A DNA stretch of 40,790 bases, from contig JAYSFC010000013.1 of assembly GCA_041913505.1 (NCBI GenBank), forward strand, positions 1 through 40,790. Direction: 5' to 3'. Made by a program: the position numbers and the translations under genes. Below the pieces are notes generated by a model. The model was given only the letters and a program-made list of their open reading frames with translations. It did not search any database and was not told the DNA's origin. Below are positions 35,068 through 40,790 of this stretch, piece after piece. Origin of the DNA: JAYSFC01 sp041913505. Its GTDB lineage: Bacteria > Pseudomonadota > Gammaproteobacteria > Burkholderiales > Burkholderiaceae_C. Each line of letters starts with the position of its first letter. Within the stretch, counting starts at the first letter, position 1.

Positions 35068-36126
35068 CTACCCGACGGCTACGGGACGCAATGCCGCTGC
35101 CATGCCCGGCGAGCGCCACAGCGTGCCGTCCGCGCCTGCCACCAGGACATCGGCCTGCGGATGCCGCGCACTCCAGGCAGGGGCAGCAGACACACCCTGC
35201 ACCATCAAGGCAGCTCCCCAGCCATTCACGGCCTCCACGCTGCGTGCCAGCAGCGCCACACCGTGCACGCCGGTGGTGGGCCAGCCCGTGTGCGGATCTA
35301 GCACGTGGTGCAGACGCCGGCCCGAGCGCAGGAAGCCCCGCTCGTAGTCGCCTGAAGACGCCACCACGCCAGGCCCCTCAATGTCGATCGCGCCCAGCAG
35401 TTGCTCCGGCGCGCGCGGATCGCGCACGCCCACACGCCAGGGGCGGCCCTGCAGGCGCCCGGACACGAGCACATCCCCTCCGCCGTTGAGCAGCGCATTG
35501 TCGATGCCTTCGCGCGCCAGCACGCGCAGCCCGGCCTCGAGGATCGGCAGCTTGGCGATGCCACCCAGATCCAGCGCCATGCCGGGCCGTGCAAGATACG
35601 CCGTGCCCGCGCGTGCGTCGAGCCGCAGACTACGCCCCCCCACGTGGCGCAGCGCCTGCGCAATCTCGGCGGGTGCAGGCATGGCCTCATGGCCGGGTTC
35701 GAAGTGCCAGCCGTCCAGCGCGCCCACCGTGGGGTCGAACGCGCCCGCGCTCTCGCGGTACAGCCGCTCGGCGCTGCGCAGCACCGCCATGGTCTCGGAA
35801 TCCACGCCCACCGGATGCCGCCCCGCAGCCGCGCCGATGCGCCGCACGGCGCTGTCGGGCCGGTAGCGGCTCCACAGAGCCTCCAGCCGCTGCATCTCGG
35901 CGAACGCGCGCTCGATGACCGACTGAAGGTCCAGACCGTTGCCAGCCCCCCCGTCGACCATGATGTCCACCCGCGTACCCATCAGCACGCGGCTTCCACG
36001 CTGCAAGCCCTGGGCCCGGGCTGCGCCGGGGACAGCCCATGGCAGCGCGCCGAGCAATGGAAGCGCCAGCGCGAAACTCCGCCTCGACAAGCGAGGCTGC
36101 GGCGCCAACGCGAAATCGCCTTGCAT
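35068..36126 (-). CDS. ApbE-type FAD:protein FMN transferase, NosX-like
   Basis: 352 residues with a Tat-type N-terminus (SRRSF at 14-18, hydrophobic stretch, AxA near 38), so it acts in the periplasm. ApbE features are ALDLGGIAKL, NALLNGGGDVLVSG, ASSGDYERGF and HHVLDPHTGWP. The family transfers FMN from FAD onto Thr of an SGAT-type motif using Mg. At the C-terminal metal site the usual D-x3-T appears as N301 and A305 (AVNGWGAAL), which is unusual. The gene lies 15 bases after a cytochrome c gene and near nosZ and nosR. NosR carries an SGAT motif, so this is likely the NosX equivalent. The symbol is withheld because general ApbE and NosX are hard to separate by eye. Confidence 0.9.
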   Translation of the reverse strand: MQGDFALAPQPRLSRRSFALALPLLGALPWAVPGAARAQGLQRGSRVLMGTRVDIMVDGGAGNGLDLQSVIERAFAEMQRLEALWSRYRPDSAVRRIGAAAGRHPVGVDSETMAVLRSAERLYRESAGAFDPTVGALDGWHFEPGHEAMPAPAEIAQALRHVGGRSLRLDARAGTAYLARPGMALDLGGIAKLPILEAGLRVLAREGIDNALLNGGGDVLVSGRLQGRPWRVGVRDPRAPEQLLGAIDIEGPGVVASSGDYERGFLRSGRRLHHVLDPHTGWPTTGVHGVALLARSVEAVNGWGAALMVQGVSAAPAWSARHPQADVLVAGADGTLWRSPGMAAALRPVAVG

Positions 36127-36141
36127 CGATCGCCCCGTCCG

Positions 36142-36546
36142 TCAGATGGACTGGTCGGCCATGAAGTCCACCGCCGCCTTCACTTCGTCATCAGACAGGG
36201 TGGTCGATCCGCCGCGTGCGGGCATGGAGCCCTTGGAGCCCGTAAAGCCTTCGAGTGCGTGCTTGTAGAGCGTTTCCTTGCCTTGCGCGATACGAGGGCC
36301 CCAGTCGGCCTTGTCACCAGGCTTGGGCGCGCCAGCCACGCCAGCCGCGTGGCACATGGCGCAGGTTTTGCCGAACACGCCCTTGCCTACCGTGTTCTCG
36401 GCCACGGGGGCAGGGGCCGGAGCGGGTGCAGCGGCCGGCGCGGGGGCCGCAGGAGCGGCGGCGGGTGCCGGGGCATCGTTCTTGCCACAGGCGGCCAGCG
36501 CCAGGGTTGCGGCGGCCAACGCCATCGTGAGGATTGTCTTGTTCAT
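36142..36546 (-). CDS. Lipoprotein c-type cytochrome (c5-like) of the nos locus
   Basis: 134 residues from ATG 36546. A signal peptide ends in the lipobox LAAC with Cys20, so the protein is likely a lipid-anchored periplasmic cytochrome. An Ala/Pro linker (about 25-48) precedes one haem-binding motif CAMCH (62-66). The distal Met ligand is probably Met108 in GSMPARGG. The pattern resembles cytochrome c5/c551 proteins. It shares a minus-strand arm with the ApbE gene and diverges from the nosZ arm at an FNR-type box. A role as electron donor to N2O reductase is a reasonable inference. The 228-base region between 36547 and 36774 contains no gene, only this regulatory sequence. Confidence 0.92.
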   Translation of the reverse strand: MNKTILTMALAAATLALAACGKNDAPAPAAAPAAPAPAAAPAPAPAPVAENTVGKGVFGKTCAMCHAAGVAGAPKPGDKADWGPRIAQGKETLYKHALEGFTGSKGSMPARGGSTTLSDDEVKAAVDFMADQSI

Positions 36547-36669
36547 GAGAAGCCTTTCGGTTGTTTGTGCTGCGTCAAAGCCCGGGGGCATGGCAGCCTG
36601 CACGCTCGATGCGGTAGGCCGCGCCTTCAGGCAAGGGCGCCAGTTTGGCCGCTTCCCCACACCGGCTGG

Positions 36670-36683
36670 TTGATGTGAATCAA
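36670..36683. promoter_or_regulatory. FNR/DNR-type binding site in the nos divergent region
   Basis: TTGATGTGAATCAA matches the FNR/DNR/NNR consensus TTGAT-N4-ATCAA exactly and is palindromic at both half-sites. It is centred 98 bases upstream of the CxxC gene that precedes nosZ and about 130 bases upstream of the cytochrome start. An oxygen- or nitric-oxide-responsive Crp/Fnr regulator is expected to activate transcription here. Confidence 0.88.
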
Positions 36684-36774
36684 TATCCAAAGAGTCATTT
36701 GCAGTGACCATTTGCCTGCCCTCGCCGACCCGGCGATCTGCATTCTCACACCGACACGAGCCCCCGCCACCGCC

Positions 36775-37146
36775 ATGGACATCCTGCGATTCCCGAACCG
36801 CCTGCGCTGGTGGATCGTCGCGTGGCTCTTTTGCGGGCTGGGGGCTGCGCTCGCTTCCCCGTTGGTGCGCCCCCACAGCATGGAGCTGGCCTGTTCGGCT
36901 GCCAGCGGCACCACCCTGGTGGTTCACGCCAAGACCGGCAACGCCGTGCTCGACGCGCTGGACCTGAACTGCCTGCTGTGCCTGCCGGGCAGCGCACCAC
37001 CGCCGCCCGCCTGCCACGCACCGCCCACCCTGGCGGTGGCCATGCCTCCGCCCGCGCAGCCGCCGGGCGCACCTACTCCCACTCCCACGGCCGCGCCGCC
37101 ACCAGCGCGCGCGCCTCCGCTTTCCCCTTCCGTTTTCCCATCCTGA
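36775..37146 (+). CDS. Small exported CxxC protein upstream of nosZ (DUF2946-like)
   Basis: 123 residues from ATG 36775; the frame is open further upstream to 36712. A hydrophobic helix (about 12-28) with a basic N-terminus looks like a signal peptide or membrane anchor. A central conserved-looking region includes His34, Cys40 and a CLLC motif (Cys66, Cys69). The tail is almost purely Pro/Ala/Thr (about 75-123). This layout resembles DUF2946 proteins, often found near copper-handling genes. It is the first gene after the FNR-type box and lies 12 bases before nosZ, so the two are probably co-transcribed. A copper-related or NosZ maturation role is inferred only from context. Confidence 0.7.
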   Translation: MDILRFPNRLRWWIVAWLFCGLGAALASPLVRPHSMELACSAASGTTLVVHAKTGNAVLDALDLNCLLCLPGSAPPPPACHAPPTLAVAMPPPAQPPGAPTPTPTAAPPPARAPPLSPSVFPS

Positions 37147-37158
37147 AAAGAGGACTTC

Positions 37159-39096
37159 ATGAGCGACAAGAAAGACAGCCTGAGCCCAGAAACCACCGCC
37201 ATGGGGCGGCGCCGTTTCATCAATACCGCCGCGCTGGCGGGTCTGGCAGCGGGCGTTGCCGCGTGCAACGAAAAGCCCGCCGCATCTACGGCACCTGCGG
37301 CCTCTGCCGCGGCCGCGCCGACCGCGCATGCGGGCCCCGATGTGGGCAAGTACGAAGTGGCTCCGGGCCAGCTCGATGATTACTATTCGTTCTCTTCGGG
37401 CGGGCACTCTGGAGAAGTGCGCATTTATGGTCTGCCGTCCGGCCGCCTGTTCAAGCGCATTCCGGTCTTCAACATGGATTGCCTCGTTGGCTGGGGCATT
37501 ACCAACGAATCGAAAAAAATCCTGGGCACCAAGCCCGACGGCAGCCTCAAGTACCACACGGGCGACACCCACCACGTGCACCCCTCGTACAAGGATGGCA
37601 CCTACGACGGCCGCTATATCTTCGTGAACGACAAGATCCATGGCCGCCTAGCACGTATCCGCATGGATACGATGGAAACCGACAAGATCACCGAGCTGCC
37701 CCTGGTGCAAGGCTTCCACGGCGTGTTCCCCGACAAGCGCGACCCTGTGGACCCGGCCATCAACCATACGACCCGCGTGTTCTGCGGCGCCGAGTTCAGC
37801 ATTCCGCTGGTCAACAACGGCAAGAACATGGACGCTACGAAAGAGTACCGCTCCGTCTTCAGCTGCGTGGACGCCGAAACCATGGAAGTGCGCTGGCAGG
37901 TGCTGATCGACGGTAACTGCGATCTCGTGGCCACCTCGTATGACGGCAAGCTCGCCTGTACCAACCAGTACAACACCGAGAACGGCGCGCATTACGAAGA
38001 CATGATGACCGCCGAGCGCGACGCCTGCCTCTTCTTCAACGTCGCCCGCATCGAAGAGGCTGTCAAGGCCGGCAAGTTCAAGACCTACGGCGACTCCAAG
38101 GTCCCCGTGGTCGATGGCACCAAGGCTGCCAATGCCGATCCCAAGACTGCGTTGACCTGCTATGTGCCGGTCTCTAAAAACCCGCACGGCGTGAACGCCA
38201 GCCCAGACGGCAAGTACTACGCCTGCTCTGGCAAGTTGTCTCCCACGGCCACCCTGATTGAGCATGCCCTCGTGCTGAAGTGGTTCGACGGCGAGCTCAA
38301 GGACCCGCGCGACGCCGTGGTGGCCGAGCCCGAAATCGGCCTGGGCCCGCTGCACACCGGCTTCGACGGCCGCGGCAACGCCTACACCACGCTGTTCCTG
38401 GACAGCCAGATCGTCAAGTGGAACGTGGAAGCCGCCATCAAGTCCTTCAAGGGCGACAAATCGGTCAACCCCGTGGTGGACCGCATCGACGTGATGTACC
38501 AGCCCGGCCACGGCTTCACGTCCATGGGCGAGACCAAGGACGCCGACGGCAAGTACTTCCTGTCGGACAACAAGTTCTCCAAGGATCGCTTCCTGCCCGT
38601 GGGCCCTCTGCACCCCGAAACGGCGCAGCTGATTGACATCAGCGGCGACAAGATGAAGCTGGTGGCCGACCACGCGGTGTGGTCCGAGCCGCACGACTCC
38701 ATCATCATCCCTCGCAGCCTCGTGCGCACGCGCCAGGTGTATGACATCAACGACTTCCCGAACGCCGTCAAAGACGCGAAGGACTGCCGCGTCGAACGCA
38801 AGGGCAAGAAGGTCACGGTGTACCTGACGTCCCAGGCGCCGACCTTTGGTCTGCGCGAATGGACCGTCAAGCGTGGCGACGAGGTGACCATCATCCTTAC
38901 CAACCTTGACAAGGTCGAGGATCTGACGCACGGTTTCGCGATTCCAAAGTACGATATTCAGTTCATCGTGAACCCGCAGGAAACCAAGTCGGTGACTTTC
39001 ATCGCCGACAAGCCCGGCGTCTACTGGTGTTACTGCACCAATTTCTGTCACGCTCTGCACCTTGAAATGCGTTCGCGCATGTTGGTCGAGGCCTGA
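37159..39096 (+). CDS. nosZ: Nitrous-oxide reductase NosZ
   Basis: 645 residues, with AGAGGA before the ATG. The N-terminus is a Tat signal (GRRRF at about 16-20), as expected for clade I NosZ. The seven CuZ histidines are all recognisable in DTHHVH, GFHGVFP, NPHGVN, GPLHTGF, PGHGF and EPHDS segments. The CuA site is in the cupredoxin C-terminus: THGF, then Cys626, Cys630, His634 and Met637. The position between the two Cys that is usually Trp is Asn628, and an extra Cys624 is present. The signal ends in VAAC, a lipobox-like sequence. The enzyme reduces N2O to N2 in the periplasm as the last step of denitrification. Confidence 0.98.
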   Translation: MSDKKDSLSPETTAMGRRRFINTAALAGLAAGVAACNEKPAASTAPAASAAAAPTAHAGPDVGKYEVAPGQLDDYYSFSSGGHSGEVRIYGLPSGRLFKRIPVFNMDCLVGWGITNESKKILGTKPDGSLKYHTGDTHHVHPSYKDGTYDGRYIFVNDKIHGRLARIRMDTMETDKITELPLVQGFHGVFPDKRDPVDPAINHTTRVFCGAEFSIPLVNNGKNMDATKEYRSVFSCVDAETMEVRWQVLIDGNCDLVATSYDGKLACTNQYNTENGAHYEDMMTAERDACLFFNVARIEEAVKAGKFKTYGDSKVPVVDGTKAANADPKTALTCYVPVSKNPHGVNASPDGKYYACSGKLSPTATLIEHALVLKWFDGELKDPRDAVVAEPEIGLGPLHTGFDGRGNAYTTLFLDSQIVKWNVEAAIKSFKGDKSVNPVVDRIDVMYQPGHGFTSMGETKDADGKYFLSDNKFSKDRFLPVGPLHPETAQLIDISGDKMKLVADHAVWSEPHDSIIIPRSLVRTRQVYDINDFPNAVKDAKDCRVERKGKKVTVYLTSQAPTFGLREWTVKRGDEVTIILTNLDKVEDLTHGFAIPKYDIQFIVNPQETKSVTFIADKPGVYWCYCTNFCHALHLEMRSRMLVEA

Positions 39097-39124
39097 GTTC
39101 CTCGCCCTGGCGGCGCGGCCCGCA

Positions 39125-39137
39125 CCCCCCCCCCCCC
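39125..39137. repeat. C13 homopolymer before the scaffold gap
   Basis: Thirteen consecutive C begin 29 bases after the nosZ stop. The following 78 bases to the N run have many short homopolymers and no gene, which is consistent with low-quality contig-end sequence. Confidence 0.85.
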
Positions 39138-39215
39138 AGTTAGTGGGAAACAAATGCGTAGCCCAGAAACCCCAGTGGAAACAACCCGTGTGGCCCCCAA
39201 CCCGAAACACAAACC

Positions 39216-39225
39216 NNNNNNNNNN
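39216..39225. other. Assembly gap (ten N)
   Basis: Ten N mark a scaffold join of unknown true length between nosZ and nosR. Sequence around the join should not be used for promoter or start-site inference. Confidence 0.99.
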
Positions 39226-39246
39226 CGGAACGCAAGCTGTACAACG

Positions 39247-40790
39247 ATGCCGGTAATGCACTTCATCGCGGCCCTGGTGGCCGCGTTTTTTCTTCTGATC
39301 GGGTCGGCCTTCGGCCAGGCCTATGAGGCCAAGCTGCCGGAAGACCTGAGCAGCTTTCCCGCGCTGTGCGAGCGCGTGGATTGCCATGCGGTGTTCCCCG
39401 GCGCCACGCGCTTCTCCGCGCGCAAGGGACAGCCGCCGTTCGTGGAGGCCTACGACGCGCATGACCAGTTGCTGGGCTACGTGATGCTCTCCACCGACAT
39501 CACCGACACGCCCGCCTACTCGGGCAAGCCGGTGGTGACGCTGATCGGCATGGACAAGGCCGGCCGCTTCGTCGGCTTCAAGGTGCTGAAGCACTCCGAG
39601 CCCATCCTGCTGCTGGGTATCCCGGAGGCGGCACTCACCAAGTTCCACGACCAGTACAAGGGCCACAGCGTGGCCGAGAACCTGGAGGTGGGCGGCGGCG
39701 GCAGCGGCGCCACGCACCTGGACGCGATATCGGGCGCCACCGTCACGGTCATTGCGCAGAACCAGGTCATCACCACCGCCGGCCAGGCCGTGGCGGCGCA
39801 GGTCGGCATCCTGCCGCCCACCGTGCGTGAACCGGCGCGCTTCGCCAAGAGTGGCAAGACGCCCAGCTGGGCCGAGCTGGTGGACGAGGGCGCGGTGCAG
39901 CGCCTGGTGGTGACGCCGCAGCAGGTGGGCCTGCCCCCCGGCCCGGAACCCTTCATCGAGCTGTGGTTCGGCAGCCTGGACCACCCCGAGATCGGCACGG
40001 CGCTGCTGGGCAAGGCCGGCTTCGAGTCGCTGCGCAGCCGGCTGAAAGAACACGAGCACGCGCTCTTCATCGTGCGCACCGCCGGGGCCGAGAGCTTTAA
40101 GGGCTCGGGCTTCGTGCGCGGCGGCATCTACGACCGCATCCAGATCAAGCAGGGCCGCGACCTCTTCACCTTCCGCGACACCGATTACCTGAACCTCTAC
40201 GCGCTGAAGGCGCCGGGCGCGCCCGAGTACAGCGAGGCGGCGATCTTCATCCTGCGCTCCAAGGCCTTCTCGGCCGCCCACCCCTGGAAGCTGAACTTCT
40301 TGGGCAACCGCGTGGACCGCGCCACCGGCCAGCGCAGCTTCGCCAACTTCGAGCAGCGCTACTGGCTGAGTGACGCCCGCCTGGAAGGCGGCCGCCCGCA
40401 GGTCGAGGAAGAGACGGCGCCCTGGAAGAAGGCCTGGGCCGCACGGCCCGGCGCGCTGCTGGGCTTCATCGCCCTGCTGCTGGCCACGGCCCTCGTCTAC
40501 TCGCAGCGCGAGCGGCTCACACGCCTTTCAACCCACAAGAACAAGTGGCCGGTCAATGCCTTCAAGTACACGGCCTGGGCGCTCTCCGTCGGTTTCGTCG
40601 GCTTTGGTCTTCTGGCCCAGCCGTCGATCACCCAGGTGCTGACCTGGTTCCACTCGCTGCTGTTCCAGTGGCAGTGGGAGCTGTTCCTCTCCGACCCGTT
40701 CATCTTCGTGTTCTGGGTCTTCATCATCGTCACCACCTTCGTCTGGGGCCGCGGCCTGTTCTGCGGCTGGCTCTGCCCCTTCGGTTCTTT
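39247..40790 (+). CDS. nosR: NosR, membrane flavoprotein/iron-sulfur regulator of N2O reduction, C-terminus cut
   Basis: 514 residues are present; full-length NosR is usually about 700 or more. The start is taken at ATG 39247 (ATG 39256 is also in frame), and the gap upstream leaves it uncertain. A signal peptide or first transmembrane helix (about 5-24) precedes a periplasmic FMN-binding domain. That domain has the covalent flavin motif DAISGATVTV, with Thr165 as the attachment site. Transmembrane helices follow at about 415-430 and 445-510. The visible end CGWLCPFG is the start of the conserved Cys-Pro region leading to the polyferredoxin part. NosR transfers electrons to NosZ and is needed for its expression or activity. 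It is the likely target of the ApbE protein encoded at 35068-36126. Confidence 0.95.
   Translation, partial: MPVMHFIAALVAAFFLLIGSAFGQAYEAKLPEDLSSFPALCERVDCHAVFPGATRFSARKGQPPFVEAYDAHDQLLGYVMLSTDITDTPAYSGKPVVTLIGMDKAGRFVGFKVLKHSEPILLLGIPEAALTKFHDQYKGHSVAENLEVGGGGSGATHLDAISGATVTVIAQNQVITTAGQAVAAQVGILPPTVREPARFAKSGKTPSWAELVDEGAVQRLVVTPQQVGLPPGPEPFIELWFGSLDHPEIGTALLGKAGFESLRSRLKEHEHALFIVRTAGAESFKGSGFVRGGIYDRIQIKQGRDLFTFRDTDYLNLYALKAPGAPEYSEAAIFILRSKAFSAAHPWKLNFLGNRVDRATGQRSFANFEQRYWLSDARLEGGRPQVEEETAPWKKAWAARPGALLGFIALLLATALVYSQRERLTRLSTHKNKWPVNAFKYTAWALSVGFVGFGLLAQPSITQVLTWFHSLLFQWQWELFLSDPFIFVFWVFIIVTTFVWGRGLFCGWLCPFGS

Noticed and set aside
37648..40281. Long minus-strand open frame antisense to nosZ and nosR
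   Set aside because: It crosses the ten-N gap and mirrors two clear genes; the composition is typical of an antisense shadow.
1..40790. CRISPR arrays, insertion sequences, tRNA or rRNA genes
   Set aside because: No spaced direct repeats, transposase-like proteins, terminal inverted repeats or recognisable RNA gene sequences were seen.

Overview
The window is high-GC and almost fully coding. Its gene families and their arrangement point to a betaproteobacterium of the Burkholderiales, most like Comamonadaceae (Acidovorax or Alicycliphilus type). That assignment is inferred from gene content; no database was searched. A run of ten N at 39216-39225 shows a scaffold join, and several long C tracts make base-level errors plausible.

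Left two thirds (1-26708): a type VI secretion system (T6SS) main cluster. A minus-strand arm carries two related Ser/Thr kinases (the first runs off the left edge) and a secreted MORN-repeat protein. It diverges from a long plus-strand arm: tssA, tssB, tssC, hcp, tagJ, tssE, tssF, tssG, clpV, vgrG, a HEAT-like gene, a small helical gene, tssK, tssL, tssM, tagF. From tssA to vgrG the order matches Pseudomonas aeruginosa HSI-I. TagF together with the kinases suggests post-translational (threonine phosphorylation) control. tagJ is broken by one extra base in a C tract. tssJ, an FHA gene and a PAAR gene are not in the window.

Middle (26709-35062): housekeeping and metabolic genes. These are an MFS transporter, a convergent FAD-dependent aromatic-ring-type monooxygenase, aconitase AcnA, a small H-NS-family protein with a clear terminator and -10 box, a CNNM/CorC-type membrane protein, and the diadenosine tetraphosphatase ApaH.

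Right end (35068-40790): a nitrous-oxide reduction (nos) locus. A NosX-like ApbE flavin transferase and a lipoprotein c-type cytochrome lie on the minus strand. They diverge from a small CxxC protein (DUF2946-like), nosZ and, after the gap, a truncated nosR. A perfect FNR/DNR-type box lies between the two arms. The genes fit one pathway: ApbE flavinylates NosR, NosR and the cytochrome handle electrons, and NosZ reduces N2O.

The most promising little-described elements are the HEAT/small-helical gene pair between vgrG and tssK, and the MORN protein with twin kinases. The ApbE copy whose expected metal-binding Asp and Thr appear to be Asn and Ala is also notable.
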